Positions 32,125 to 41,263 of a stretch of 64,000 nt of DNA are shown here, piece after piece (positions within the stretch are counted from its first letter, which is position 1; each line of letters begins with the position of its first letter). The notes below the pieces were generated by a model that did not search any database, had not been told where the DNA came from, and saw only the letters and a list, made by a program, of their open reading frames with translations. The stretch is taken from positions 186,001 through 250,000 of the forward strand of contig NZ_JAGIPX010000004.1 in the NCBI RefSeq assembly GCF_017814945.1. The letters are read 5' to 3'. Both the position numbers and the translations under genes were made by a program. Origin of the DNA: Paraburkholderia sp. LEh10 (GTDB taxonomy: Bacteria; Pseudomonadota; Gammaproteobacteria; Burkholderiales; Burkholderiaceae).

Positions 32125-33717
32125 ATGGCGAACACGTTGTCGCTGCCGCAGGGCATGAAAATCACGGGAGAAATCAAGCCCGGTTTCGAGACGATTCTGA
32201 CGCCGCAAGCGCTCGAACTCGTCGCGAGCCTGCACCGCACGTTCGAGTCGCGCCGCCAGCAGTTGCTGAAACTGCGCGCCGAGCGCGCAAAGCGTCTGGA
32301 TGCCGGCGAGCGTCCGGACTTTCTCTCGGAAACGAAGCGCATCCGCGAAGGCGACTGGACGATCGCGCCGCTGCCACAAGACCTGCAATGCCGCCGCGTC
32401 GAGATCACAGGTCCCGTCGACCGCAAGATGATCATCAATGCGCTGAACTCGGGCGCGGACTCGTACATGACCGATTTCGAGGACTCGAATGCGCCGAGCT
32501 GGGACAACCAGATCACGGGCCATCTCAACCTGAAGGAAGCCGTGCGCCGGACGATCTCGCTCGAGCAGAACGGCAAGTCGTACAGGCTCAACGACAAGAT
32601 CGCGACGCTGATCGTGCGTCCGCGCGGCTGGCATCTTGACGAGAAGCACGTCACCGTCGACGGCCAGCGCGTGTCGGGCGGCATCTTCGACTTCGCGCTG
32701 TTCCTGCATCACAACGCGAAGGAACAGTTGTCGCGCGGCACGGGCGCCTACTTCTATCTGCCGAAGATGGAAAGCCACCTTGAAGCGCGCCTGTGGAACG
32801 ACATCTTCATCGCCGCGCAGGAAGCCGTCGGCGTGCCGCGCGGCACGATTCGCGCGACCGTGTTGATCGAAACGATCCTCGCCGCGTTCGAGATGGATGA
32901 GATTCTCTACGAACTGCGTGAACACAGCTCCGGACTGAACGCGGGACGTTGGGACTACATCTTCTCGGCAATCAAGAAGTTCAAGAACGATAAGGACTTC
33001 TGTCTTGCGGATCGTTCACAGATCACGATGACGGTGCCGTTCATGCGTGCGTATGCGCTTCACTTGCTGAAGACCTGCCATCGACGCAATGCGCCCGCGA
33101 TCGGCGGCATGAGCGCGCTGATTCCGATCAAGAACGACGCGGCCGCAAACGACAAGGCGATGGCGGGCGTGCGTTCGGACAAGGCGCGCGACGCGACGGA
33201 CGGCTACGACGGCGGCTGGGTCGCGCATCCGGGCCTCGTTCCCATCGCGATGGAAGAGTTCGTGAAGGTGCTCGGCGACAAGCCGAACCAGATCGGCAAG
33301 CAACGCGACGACGTGCAGGTGACGGGCAAGGATCTGCTCGACTTTCGTCCGGAAGCGCCCATCACCGAGGCAGGCCTGCGCAACAACATCAACGTCGGCA
33401 TTCACTACCTTGGCTCGTGGCTCGCGGGCAACGGCTGCGTGCCGATCCACAACCTGATGGAAGACGCGGCGACGGCCGAGATTTCGCGCTCGCAGGTCTG
33501 GCAGTGGATTCGCTCGCCGAAAGGCAAGCTCGACGACGGCCGCAAAGTCACGGCCGATCTCGTGCGCGCACTGACGGCGCAGGAACTGGACAAGGTGAAG
33601 GCCGTGATCGCCGGCGATACGACGCCGTACGATCGCGCCGCGCAAATCTTCAGCGAAATGTCGACGTCGGAGGCATTCACCGAGTTTCTGACGCTGCCGC
33701 TGTACGAAGAACTCTGA
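32125..33717 (+). CDS. aceB: Malate synthase A
   Basis: A 530-residue enzyme that condenses glyoxylate with acetyl-CoA to malate, completing the glyoxylate bypass. The A-isoform length and blocks such as LNSGADSYMTDFEDSNAPSW, GAYFYLPKMESHLEAR and RATVLIETILAAFEMDEI are diagnostic. The catalytic Asp region lies in the C-terminal plug. AAGGAGA precedes ATG 32125. It is 90 bp after the dehalogenase gene, so co-transcription is possible. aceA is about 3 kb away on the same strand. Confidence 0.98.
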   Translation: MANTLSLPQGMKITGEIKPGFETILTPQALELVASLHRTFESRRQQLLKLRAERAKRLDAGERPDFLSETKRIREGDWTIAPLPQDLQCRRVEITGPVDRKMIINALNSGADSYMTDFEDSNAPSWDNQITGHLNLKEAVRRTISLEQNGKSYRLNDKIATLIVRPRGWHLDEKHVTVDGQRVSGGIFDFALFLHHNAKEQLSRGTGAYFYLPKMESHLEARLWNDIFIAAQEAVGVPRGTIRATVLIETILAAFEMDEILYELREHSSGLNAGRWDYIFSAIKKFKNDKDFCLADRSQITMTVPFMRAYALHLLKTCHRRNAPAIGGMSALIPIKNDAAANDKAMAGVRSDKARDATDGYDGGWVAHPGLVPIAMEEFVKVLGDKPNQIGKQRDDVQVTGKDLLDFRPEAPITEAGLRNNINVGIHYLGSWLAGNGCVPIHNLMEDAATAEISRSQVWQWIRSPKGKLDDGRKVTADLVRALTAQELDKVKAVIAGDTTPYDRAAQIFSEMSTSEAFTEFLTLPLYEEL

Positions 33718-33904
33718 GCACGGCGACGCGTGTCGAAGGGCTGACGCCTGCTTGTATTCCGACACGCGGCGCTGAAGCTCAACGGTTGACCGACCGGGAA
33801 TGGCCTGGCGGGCGTCGTGCCTGTTGGGCCGTTCTTTTTCCTGCCTATAGACCACCAGCATGACCGCCAGCATGCACGCGATGCACGATGCCCTGGTGTT
33901 TCGA

Positions 33905-34312
33905 TCACCGGCCGTTCGCACGCCGATGCGTGACCCAGTCGCCGCAACGAATTTCCGGCAACCCTTTGACCGAGTCACGCTGCACCGGATAGTAGCGGCA
34001 TGTCACGGGTGTGCCTTTCACTTCGACGGTCACTTCGCGCGGCACGAACAGCCCCTCGACGCCCGGATAGACCTCCTCGATCTTGTCGAGCACGGCGACC
34101 AGTTCGTCGTCGATTTCATAGACGTCGCCCCGCACATGAATGCCCGCGTCATCCGGCACGAAACCGGGATAGGCGCCGAAGTCGAACAGACGGCCACGCA
34201 CGGTGGCCGAACCGACAAGGGTCGGCGCGGCGATGTCGTTGCGTGCCGCCGCGGCGCCGATATCGTTGATCTCACCGGCACGCAAGGTGCCGTACACAAA
34301 CACGTTCTGCAT
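33905..34312 (-). CDS. Gamma-glutamylcyclotransferase-like (AIG2/YtfP) protein
   Basis: A 135-residue beta-barrel protein of the AIG2/GGCT-like family. The N-terminal glycine loop QNVFVYGTLRAGEIND is the family hallmark, and the conserved acidic residue lies in YEIDDELVAVLDKIE. Relatives act on gamma-glutamyl peptides, but many YtfP-type proteins have no proven activity. I chose ATG 34312; a GTG 11 codons upstream is possible. It is followed upstream on the same strand by rraA with a 58-bp gap. Confidence 0.88.
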   Translation of the reverse strand: MQNVFVYGTLRAGEINDIGAAAARNDIAAPTLVGSATVRGRLFDFGAYPGFVPDDAGIHVRGDVYEIDDELVAVLDKIEEVYPGVEGLFVPREVTVEVKGTPVTCRYYPVQRDSVKGLPEIRCGDWVTHRRANGR

Positions 34313-34370
34313 CAGTCCATTGTCCTCCGTCCAAACATGAGCCACGATGAGTGACGGTTAGCGCCGCGCG

Positions 34371-34865
34371 TCACGCGAGCGACGCGCTCGCGATCAGCAC
34401 GCCATCGATGTCCGCATACACCCATTCACCCGGCCGCACCACCGAGCCGGGCAGACGCACGGGTACGTCCCGCTCGCCGCCGCCTCGCTTCTGGCTGCGC
34501 TGTGGATGCGTGGCAAGCGCGACGACGCCGAGGTTGCATTCGTTCAGTTCGAGCGTGTCGCGTACGCAGCCGAACACGACGATGCCGGCCCAGCCGTTCT
34601 TTTCACCGAGCTTGCCGAGATTGCCTCCGACCAGCGCGCAACGCAGACTGCCGCCGCCATCGACGACCAGCACACGCCCCGCGCCTTTCTCTTCGAGCGT
34701 TGCACGCACCAGCGTGTTGTCTTCGAACACCTTCAGTGTCACCGCCTCCCCGCCAAAACGCGCGGCGCGGCCAAAGCGGCTGAACACGGGATCGAGCACG
34801 CGCAGCGTGCCCGCCGCGAGCTGGTCTTCGTGTGCATCGCATAGATCCGTAGTGGCGAAATTCAT
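34371..34865 (-). CDS. rraA: RraA-family protein (RNase E regulator / aldolase-like)
   Basis: A 164-residue trimeric-fold protein matching RraA. In E. coli RraA binds the C-terminal region of RNase E and slows mRNA decay; many RraA-like proteins elsewhere are instead class II HMG/OAA aldolases. The typical segments are [31 protein letters not shown] and [13 protein letters not shown]. The close fit in length and start to enterobacterial RraA favours the regulator name, but the aldolase alternative cannot be excluded by eye. ATG 34865 has GAGGAGA upstream. Confidence 0.88.
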   Translation of the reverse strand: MNFATTDLCDAHEDQLAAGTLRVLDPVFSRFGRAARFGGEAVTLKVFEDNTLVRATLEEKGAGRVLVVDGGGSLRCALVGGNLGKLGEKNGWAGIVVFGCVRDTLELNECNLGVVALATHPQRSQKRGGGERDVPVRLPGSVVRPGEWVYADIDGVLIASASLA

Positions 34866-34972
34866 TGGCTTCTCCTCATCGGCGCCATAAATCCGGTGCA
34901 TTATGCCGCGCCATTTTCGCGGTGTCGCATCGGCCATTCGGCTAATGTCCGGATGACGCGCCCGATCCTACA

Positions 34973-35908
34973 ATGACAGGCGTCATGCGGCCCGACACAC
35001 GCCGCCTTCCAAACCGATATGACATGACAGAAGCCACCCATTCACCGCCGTCCGCCGCAAAAGCGCCCTCCGGGCTTTCGGAACGCGTCGACTTCGCCGA
35101 CATCCCACCGGAGTTCGCGCCCACACCCACGCATCCGATCCGAGTGCGCTCGCGGCCCATGCCGGCAGGCGTGCGCATCGCTCGACACACGCACGCATGG
35201 GCGCAAGTCGCGTATGCATCGCGCGGCGTGCTCCGCGTCGGCACGTTTGGTACCACGTGGATGGTGCCGCCGTCGCGCGCGATCTGGGTTCCGCCGTATG
35301 TGCTGCACGAGGTCGTCATCGTCGAAGATGCGTTCCTGCGCACGCTCTATGTCAACGAAGCGGCCGTCCCGGCTGGGCTGGATGCGTGCAGGGTCGTCGA
35401 GGTTTCGGGGCTGCTGCGCGAAGTCATCGCCGCGCTCGATACACCGGGCTTGCCGCCCGGCCGCGAGCGGCTGCTCGGCTCGCTGGCGCTGGATGAGATC
35501 ACGCGCTCGCAGCCCCTGCCGCTGTCCGTGCCAATGCCCACGGAAAAGCGTCTACGCGCGCTATGCGAAGCGGTGCTCGCCGACCCGGCGAATGCGGATT
35601 CGCTGGAGCGCTGGGCATCGACGGTCGGCGCCAGCACGCGCACCATTGCGCGACTCTTTCGGCAGGAACTGGGCGTGAGCTTTTCGCAATGGCGCCAGCA
35701 GGCCGTGCTGGCCCGCGCGATTCCGTTGCTTAGCCAGGGTCGAGCGCTGTCGCATGTCGCGCGCGAGTTGGGCTATCAGAGTCAGAGCGCGTTTTCCGCG
35801 ATGTTCCGGCGCGCGTTTGGAGAAAGTCCCCGGGCGTTCATGGAGCGCGGCGCGGAGCACCGGCGCAATGAGCCAGAGCATGAGGACGCCGACGATGCGC
35901 CGACGTGA
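34973..35908 (+). CDS. AraC-family transcriptional regulator with cupin sensor
   Basis: A 311-residue regulator. The N-terminal half is a cupin-type ligand domain (RIARHTHAWAQVAYASRGVL through YVLHEVVIVE). The C-terminal half is an AraC double helix-turn-helix (about residues 185-290), ending with the signature ARELGYQSQSAFSAMFRRAF. The tail is acidic. Two starts are possible, 34973 or ATG 35024; the shorter begins MTEATHSPPS. No target gene is obvious nearby. Confidence 0.9.
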   Translation: MTGVMRPDTRRLPNRYDMTEATHSPPSAAKAPSGLSERVDFADIPPEFAPTPTHPIRVRSRPMPAGVRIARHTHAWAQVAYASRGVLRVGTFGTTWMVPPSRAIWVPPYVLHEVVIVEDAFLRTLYVNEAAVPAGLDACRVVEVSGLLREVIAALDTPGLPPGRERLLGSLALDEITRSQPLPLSVPMPTEKRLRALCEAVLADPANADSLERWASTVGASTRTIARLFRQELGVSFSQWRQQAVLARAIPLLSQGRALSHVARELGYQSQSAFSAMFRRAFGESPRAFMERGAEHRRNEPEHEDADDAPT

Positions 35909-36000
35909 CGGAGAGACGCCCATACAAAGGCCCCACGGACGGGCGTTCTGTTCGCGATGGGCTCGACGGCTGCGGAAACGTCGATGCGCCCGCAACACAC

Positions 36001-36465
36001 TCAGACGCGCCGCGCCATATGACGGATTGAGCCAAGCTGCGCGAGACGCGGACCCGCGAGCCGGTAACCCAGGCGCTGATAAAGACGCGCAGCGGGATTG
36101 TCGACGAAGACGCGCAACTGCAGTTCGGAAAGGCCGCGCGCCCTGGCCCAGCGATGCGACGTATTCAGCAGGTAGGTGCCCGCGCCGCGCCGGCGATGGC
36201 CTTCGGCAATCTGCACATCGCGGATGTGCAGCGAGTCGCCCTCCTCCGTAATGCGCAGCACGCCGATCCTTTCACCGTCCACTTCGAGAATGAAATTTTC
36301 CGACTCGCGCCAGCTTGCAAGGAACAGGTCGCTGCGCCACACGAGATGGTGCCGACGGTAGTAGCCGCCCATGTTATTGCGCGTCAGCGCCTCGGCGAAC
36401 TGAAAGTCGTCCATGCTGGCCTTGCGCAAATGGAAGGGAGACGGAACGTCGGTCGGGTCGAGCAT
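36001..36465 (-). CDS. GNAT-family N-acetyltransferase
   Basis: A GNAT acetyltransferase of about 154 residues. The acetyl-CoA binding loop is QIAEGHRRRGAGTYLL, followed by LRVFVDNPAARLYQRLGYRL, the conserved end of the fold. The substrate is unknown. I chose ATG 36465 (start MLDPTDVP); an in-frame ATG at 36411 (MDDFQF) is also plausible. It converges with the AraC-type gene. Confidence 0.88.
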   Translation of the reverse strand: MLDPTDVPSPFHLRKASMDDFQFAEALTRNNMGGYYRRHHLVWRSDLFLASWRESENFILEVDGERIGVLRITEEGDSLHIRDVQIAEGHRRRGAGTYLLNTSHRWARARGLSELQLRVFVDNPAARLYQRLGYRLAGPRLAQLGSIRHMARRV

Positions 36466-36617
36466 CGCGCGGAGGACGGAAAAGTCGGTCCGCTCAACGT
36501 TAAGGCACGCGCAACGCGCTGGCAATGGCTGTTTGCCCCACGCCGTGCGATCGGTCTGACAACGAAGGCCTGGCGGCGATAATCAGGGCATCGGCTCGAA
36601 CTTGACGAGCACAAAAC

Positions 36618-36648
36618 AAAAAGCCCGCTGACGTTTCAGCGGGCTTCT
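36618..36648 (-). terminator. Terminator of the tRNA cluster
   Basis: On the minus strand GCCCGCTGA, an AACG loop and TCAGCGGGC are followed by TTTTTG, directly after the last tRNA-Asp. Confidence 0.88.
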
Positions 36649-36654
36649 CGATTG

Positions 36655-36731
36655 TGGCGGAGCGGACGGGACTCGAACCCGCGACCCCCGGCGTGACAGG
36701 CCGGTATTCTAACCGACTGAACTACCGCTCC
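36655..36731 (-). tRNA. tRNA-Asp (GUC), copy 1
   Basis: 77 nt including encoded CCA. The cloverleaf is intact, with anticodon GTC and acceptor stem GGAGCGG/CCGCTCC. It differs from copy 2 only at one acceptor base pair (C5-G68 here). Confidence 0.97.
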
Positions 36732-36807
36732 AGTCTTGCTACCTGACTTGCGAGCGTCGGTTATTTCTCGCAAGCGCATCGCCTGATTTACAGACAACGC
36801 CAGTATT

Positions 36808-36883
36808 TGGCGTCCCCTAGGGGATTCGAACCCCTGTACTCACCGTGAAAGGGTGATGTCCTAGGCCTCTAGACGAAGGGGAC
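36808..36883 (-). tRNA. tRNA-Glu (UUC), copy 1
   Basis: 76 nt with encoded CCA, anticodon TTC and acceptor stem GTCCCCT/AGGGGAC. Sequence identical to copy 2. Confidence 0.97.
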
Positions 36884-36920
36884 AACGTACTTCACACACT
36901 ACTGCTTACACCTTTAACGA

Positions 36921-36946
36921 AAAAGCCCGCTCACCGAACGGGCTTA
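36921..36946 (-). terminator. Terminator-like hairpin between the two tRNA units
   Basis: On the minus strand AGCCCG, a 9-nt loop and CGGGCT precede a T-run, placed after tRNA-Asp copy 2. It could attenuate transcription into the second Glu-Asp unit. Confidence 0.65.
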
Positions 36947-36949
36947 ATC

Positions 36950-37026
36950 TGGCGGAGTGGACGGGACTCGAACCCGCGACCCCCGGCGTGACAGGCCGGT
37001 ATTCTAACCGACTGAACTACCACTCC
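36950..37026 (-). tRNA. tRNA-Asp (GUC), copy 2
   Basis: 77 nt with encoded CCA, anticodon GTC and acceptor stem GGAGTGG/CCACTCC. The U5-A68 pair replaces C5-G68 of copy 1. Confidence 0.97.
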
Positions 37027-37102
37027 AGTCTTGCTACCTGACTTGCGAGCGTCGGTTATTTCTCGCAAGCGCATCGCCTGATTTACAGACAACGCCAGTA
37101 TT

Positions 37103-37178
37103 TGGCGTCCCCTAGGGGATTCGAACCCCTGTACTCACCGTGAAAGGGTGATGTCCTAGGCCTCTAGACGAAGGGGAC
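37103..37178 (-). tRNA. tRNA-Glu (UUC), copy 2
   Basis: 76 nt with encoded CCA and anticodon TTC, identical to copy 1. Confidence 0.97.
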
Positions 37179-37321
37179 ATAATCTTTTCAGATCTGTCTC
37201 GTTCTTGCTGCTAACTTCATTCATCAGCAGCGAAGACCGCTATCATAACTGCTTTGTTACTACTTGTGAAGTCTTTTTTTCTACAACTCCCTGCTAACCG
37301 GGACAACTTCACTTGTTCTGA

Positions 37322-37397
<76 letters not shown>

Positions 37398-37534
37398 TTG
37401 CAGAACAGAAGCGAGATTGTAGAGAGCAATTTTCGCTTTGTAAATACCTCTTGAGTCGCTTTCTACAATTTTTTTGCGAAGCCGCGCAATCATCGCGCAG
37501 CTTCGACAGCCAGTGCAGGCCAGCCCCCACCCGC

Positions 37535-38944
37535 TCAGGCAAGCGCCTTTTCGATACGGCTGACCACGACGTCGCGACCAAAAAGCATCAGCACGCTGTC
37601 GATCGACGGCGTATGCGTCGTTCCCGCGATCAGCAGACGCACGGGCATCGCGAGCTGAGGCATTTTCAGCTTGTGTGCGCCAAGCGTCGCCTTCAGCGCG
37701 GCAGCGATGCCCTCCTTGGTCCACTCGCAGCGCTTGAGCGCACCGGCGAGTTCGGCGAGCGCCGGACGCACCGCGTCCGTCACGTGCTGCGAGAGCGCGT
37801 CCGCATCCGGATTCGGCTCGCGATAGAACATCGCGGCATTGTCGGCAATCTCCTTCACCGTCGACGCGCGATCCTTCAGCAGCGCGATGACGCTCGCCAG
37901 ATCCGCGCCCTTCGCGAGCGTCGCTTCGTCGATACCGAGCGCAGCGAAGAACGGCTTGCTCAGGTCGGCGAGACGCGCGTTGTCCGCTTCCTTAATGTAG
38001 TGATTGTTCAGCCAGTTGAGCTTGTTGTGGTCGTACTGCGCCGGCGACTTGCCCAGGTGCTCGAGATCGAACCATTCGACGAACTGCTCGCGCGAGAAAA
38101 TTTCGGCGTCGCCATGCGACCAGCCGAGTCGCGCGAGATAGTTCAGCACGGCTTCCGGCAGATAGCCGGCATCGCGATAACCCATCACGCTCATCGCGCC
38201 GTGACGCTTGCTCATCTTCTCGCCCTGTTCGTTCAGCACGGTAGGCAGGTGCGCATAGACGGGCGGCTCGGCGCCGAGCGCGCGCAGGATGTTAATCTGG
38301 CGCGGCGTGTTGTTCACGTGATCGTCGCCGCGAATCACGTGCGTGATCTTCATGTCGAGATCGTCGACGACCACGCAGAAGTTGTAGGTCGGCGTGCCGT
38401 CGGGACGCGCGATCACGAGGTCGTCGAGTTCTTCGTTGGAGATTTCGACGCGGCCCTTCACGGCATCTTCCCACGCGACCACGCCCGTCAGCGGATTGCG
38501 AAAGCGCAGCACGGGCTCCACGCCCGCGGGTGGCGTCGGCAACACCTTGCCCGGCTCGGGCCGCCACGTGCCGTCATAGCGCGGCTTCTCGCCCGCGGCG
38601 CGCTGGCGCTCGCGCAACGCGTCGAGTTCTTCCGTCGACATGTAGCACGGATACGCGAGCCCCTGCTCCTGCATCTGCTTGAGCACTTCGCGATAGCGGT
38701 CCATGCGCTGCATCTGGTAGAAGGGACCTTCGTCGTAATCGAGGCCGAGCCATCGCATGCCTTCGAGAATCGCATCGACCGATCGCTCACTCGAACGCTC
38801 GACGTCGGTGTCCTCGATACGCAGCACGAACACGCCCTTGGACTTGCGCGCGAACGCCCACGGATACAGCGCGGAACGGATGTTGCCGAGGTGGATGAAG
38901 CCGGTGGGACTCGGTGCGAAGCGGGTGCGAACGGGAGTGGTCAT
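37535..38944 (-). CDS. gltX: Glutamyl-tRNA synthetase
   Basis: A 469-residue class I aminoacyl-tRNA synthetase that charges tRNA-Glu. The HIGH-type motif is [18 protein letters not shown] (residues 8-25, HLGN at 18-21) and the KMSKS motif is [14 protein letters not shown] 38944 is chosen because homology begins at [12 protein letters not shown]. It lies just upstream of the tRNA cluster, which contains two tRNA-Glu genes on the same strand with a 137-bp gap, a neat pairing of enzyme and substrate genes. Confidence 0.98.
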   Translation of the reverse strand: MTTPVRTRFAPSPTGFIHLGNIRSALYPWAFARKSKGVFVLRIEDTDVERSSERSVDAILEGMRWLGLDYDEGPFYQMQRMDRYREVLKQMQEQGLAYPCYMSTEELDALRERQRAAGEKPRYDGTWRPEPGKVLPTPPAGVEPVLRFRNPLTGVVAWEDAVKGRVEISNEELDDLVIARPDGTPTYNFCVVVDDLDMKITHVIRGDDHVNNTPRQINILRALGAEPPVYAHLPTVLNEQGEKMSKRHGAMSVMGYRDAGYLPEAVLNYLARLGWSHGDAEIFSREQFVEWFDLEHLGKSPAQYDHNKLNWLNNHYIKEADNARLADLSKPFFAALGIDEATLAKGADLASVIALLKDRASTVKEIADNAAMFYREPNPDADALSQHVTDAVRPALAELAGALKRCEWTKEGIAAALKATLGAHKLKMPQLAMPVRLLIAGTTHTPSIDSVLMLFGRDVVVSRIEKALA

Positions 38945-39324
38945 GTGCGGTAACTCGAAGACGGACGACGGCGCCGGCGGACATCGAGGCCGGACGCGGC
39001 AACGAAAACGGATCGCGCCGGACACCGGCAACCGCGGCTGACGACGGCGCGAACGCGATCAAAAAAGAGAGAGCCGAAATTATACCCGCCGACAGCGTAT
39101 TCACCGGACCCGGCACTCGCGCTGCGCATCGGACGAAGCGCGCAGCGTCCCAGAGAGGCGGTTCCCTCAGCCGATTGTCGCCCCGCTGCCGCTTTGCATT
39201 ATGATGTGCGCGCGCCGCCGCTCGCCTGTGCACGGCGCGCCACGATCGCCACCGTCGATCACCTTTGCAAGACCCGCGGCGCGATACTTTCAGGTGAATA
39301 TTCGCGCCGTCGCTGGAGAAATCG
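38945..39324. other. Divergent intergenic region between gltX and the patatin gene
   Basis: 380 bp. On the minus strand TATAAT (39082-39077) is a candidate gltX -10, giving a leader of about 130 nt. No coding frame is credible. Confidence 0.5.
39077..39082 (-). promoter_or_regulatory. Candidate -10 element for gltX
   Basis: Perfect TATAAT on the minus strand. The -35 region is weak. Confidence 0.45.
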
Positions 39325-40278
39325 TTGAAACCGTCATCGCCCCATCTGTCCCGCCGCACGTTCTCGATTGCCGCGGCCTCGGCTGTCCTGTCAGCCTGCG
39401 CGTCGACGGGCAGCAAGCCCGAGAATGTCGCGCCCACGCCCAGCACCGCGTCCACGTCGCCGGCCCCGCCCGCCGTCAAAGCGCAACGGCCACTGCGCGT
39501 GGGACTCGCGCTCGGCGGCGGCGCTGCGCGCGGCTTCGCGCATATCGGCGTGATCAAGGCGCTGGAGGCGCGCGGCATTCAAATCGATCTGGTGTGCGGA
39601 ACGAGCGCCGGCTCGGTCGTCGGCGCGCTGTACGCGTCGGGTCTGAACGGTTTCGCGCTCAACAAGCTCGCGCTGACAATGGATGAAGCATCGATCAGCG
39701 ACTGGGCCATGCCGTTTCGCACACGCGGCTTTCTGCAAGGCGTCGCGTTGCAGAATTATCTGAACAAGACGCTCGATAATCGTCCGATCGAGAAGATGGC
39801 GAAGCCGCTCGGCGTCGTGGCGACGGATCTGAAAACGGGCCAGCCGATCCTCTTTCAGCGCGGCAACACGGGCATTGCGGTGCGCGCGTCGTCGAGCGTG
39901 CCGTCGGTGTTCGAGCCGGTGAAGATCGGCGGACACGAGTACGTCGACGGCGGCCTGGTCAGCCCGGTGCCCGCCTCGTTCGCGCGCAAGATGGGCGCGG
40001 ACTTCGTGATCGCCGTCGATATCTCTGCGCGGCCCGAGACAGCCGTCACGGAAAGCTCATTCGATGTGCTGATGCAGACGTTCACAATCATGGGGCAGAC
40101 GATCAAGGCGTACGAACTCGACAAATACGCCGACGTCGTGATTCGTCCGAATCTGAACGCAATGAGCGGCACCGACTTCGGACAACGCAACACAGCGATT
40201 CTGGCGGGCGAAGAAGCGGCGGCGCGTATCGTGTCCGAACTGCAGCACAAGCTCGCGTCGGCGCGCGCGACTGCCTGA
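39325..40278 (+). CDS. Patatin-like phospholipase, predicted lipoprotein
   Basis: A 317-residue patatin/RssA-type hydrolase. The N-terminus has SRRTFS, a hydrophobic stretch and LSAC, so C25 is a predicted lipidated cysteine; the twin arginine hints at Tat export. The oxyanion loop LGGGAARGFAHIG is followed by the nucleophile elbow CGTSAGSVVGALY (Ser of GxSxG) and the catalytic Asp in YVDGGLVSPVP. It is expected to hydrolyse phospholipid acyl esters at the membrane surface. The start is TTG at 39325, with GGAG seven bases upstream. It converges with the NlpC/P60 gene over a shared terminator. Confidence 0.9.
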   Translation: MKPSSPHLSRRTFSIAAASAVLSACASTGSKPENVAPTPSTASTSPAPPAVKAQRPLRVGLALGGGAARGFAHIGVIKALEARGIQIDLVCGTSAGSVVGALYASGLNGFALNKLALTMDEASISDWAMPFRTRGFLQGVALQNYLNKTLDNRPIEKMAKPLGVVATDLKTGQPILFQRGNTGIAVRASSSVPSVFEPVKIGGHEYVDGGLVSPVPASFARKMGADFVIAVDISARPETAVTESSFDVLMQTFTIMGQTIKAYELDKYADVVIRPNLNAMSGTDFGQRNTAILAGEEAAARIVSELQHKLASARATA

Positions 40279-40334
40279 TCGCGTCATCGGCCGCACGGCG
40301 CGTGCTACGAAGCGGCGTGCGCCGCCGCGGCGAG

Positions 40335-40366
40335 CCTGACGTTCGCACCTGACGTTCGCACCTGAC
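40335..40366. repeat. 13-bp tandem repeat after the patatin gene
   Basis: CCTGACGTTCGCA occurs twice (40335-40347 and 40348-40360), then CCTGAC (40361-40366) starts a third unit. Confidence 0.9.
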
Positions 40367-40371
40367 AAAGC

Positions 40372-40404
40372 AAAAGGCCCGCTTCGTTCGAAGCGGGCCT
40401 TTTG
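40372..40404. terminator. Bidirectional terminator between patatin and NlpC/P60 genes
   Basis: AAAAGGCCCGCTTCG and its complement around a TTC loop give a long stem with A/T tails on both sides, serving both convergent genes. Confidence 0.9.
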
Positions 40405-40430
40405 CTTAAAACGGTCGAGAACCGATCGTC

Positions 40431-41102
40431 TTAGTTGTTGCCACCGATCGTCGCGCTCACGCGCTGACGTAGATCCTGCTGTTGCGGCACCGTCGTCTCG
40501 ATGCGGCGCGCGCCCGTGAAGCGCTTTTCCCAGTAGCCGTCATCCAGATCGTCGACGCGGATCGTGCTGCCCGTCGACGGCGAATGCACGAACTTGTTGT
40601 CACCGATATAGATGCCCACGTGCGAGAACGTGCGGCGCATCGTGTTGAAGAAAACGAGGTCGCCCGGCTTCAGATCGGCGATGCGAACCTTTTCGCCGAC
40701 GCGGCTCATTTCTTCGGCGCGGCGCGGCAGCGCCATGCCGAGCGTGTCCTGGAACACATAGCGCACGAAGCCGCTGCAATCGAGGCCCGAATCCGGCGTG
40801 TCGCCGCCCCAGCGGTAACGCACGCCGATCATGTTCAGCGCGCCGACCACGACGTCGCCTGCCTTGCCGGCCATGCCCGACAGAAAGGAACGAGCGCCGC
40901 TCTCCGAATTCGAGACGGCGCTTTGTGCATTTTGTGTGGTGGAGGACACAGAGTTCGACCCGGAAGAGGCCGAGAATGACGCGTTCTGGTTAAAGCTGCT
41001 TACTTCATCGGCGAAAGCGCCGGGAGCTGCGGCCATCAGTACGCCAATGAACATCCCGGCGACGACGCGCGTGCAAGCCTGGGTCAGAGTGTGGTGCTGC
41101 AT
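40431..41102 (-). CDS. NlpC/P60 family cysteine peptidase (C40)
   Basis: A 223-residue exported peptidase. A signal peptide ends near residue 31 (PGAFA-DEV). A Ser/Asn-rich linker precedes the C40 domain from about residue 80. The catalytic Cys is in GLDCSGFVRYVF and the His is in FSHVGIYIGDN, followed by the third polar residue in FVHSPSTG. C40 enzymes cut D-Glu-meso-DAP or related bonds in peptidoglycan stem peptides. A strong promoter lies upstream. It is directly next to the Yej-type peptide importer operon, on the same strand but separately promoted. Confidence 0.94.
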   Translation of the reverse strand: MQHHTLTQACTRVVAGMFIGVLMAAAPGAFADEVSSFNQNASFSASSGSNSVSSTTQNAQSAVSNSESGARSFLSGMAGKAGDVVVGALNMIGVRYRWGGDTPDSGLDCSGFVRYVFQDTLGMALPRRAEEMSRVGEKVRIADLKPGDLVFFNTMRRTFSHVGIYIGDNKFVHSPSTGSTIRVDDLDDGYWEKRFTGARRIETTVPQQQDLRQRVSATIGGNN

Positions 41103-41188
41103 TGGTCTGGTGGTTGGTCTTGGGTTAGGGCTGGGGGTGCTGCGGCAGTTTTTGCCTGAAAATCAATGGGCTACGAAAAGTTTGGTCG

Positions 41189-41217
41189 ATACTAGCCAGT
41201 AAGTATTCCAATGTCAA
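41189..41217 (-). promoter_or_regulatory. Strong sigma70 promoter of the NlpC/P60 gene
   Basis: On the minus strand TTGACA (41217-41212), a 17-bp spacer, then TAGTAT (41194-41189). Predicted start near 41182, giving a leader of about 80 nt. Confidence 0.8.
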
Positions 41218-41263
41218 AACAAATAGAAAAAAACAATGACGGACCGCACCCAATTGGGGAATG

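Larger units (their letters stand above)
36655..37178 (-). repeat. Tandem duplication of a tRNA-Glu/tRNA-Asp unit (295-bp period)
   Basis: The blocks 36655-36883 and 36950-37178 (229 bp each) contain both tRNAs and their spacer. They are identical except for two positions (36663/36958 and 36727/37022), which pair with each other in the tRNA-Asp acceptor stem. The flanks, including the terminators, have diverged. Confidence 0.95.
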
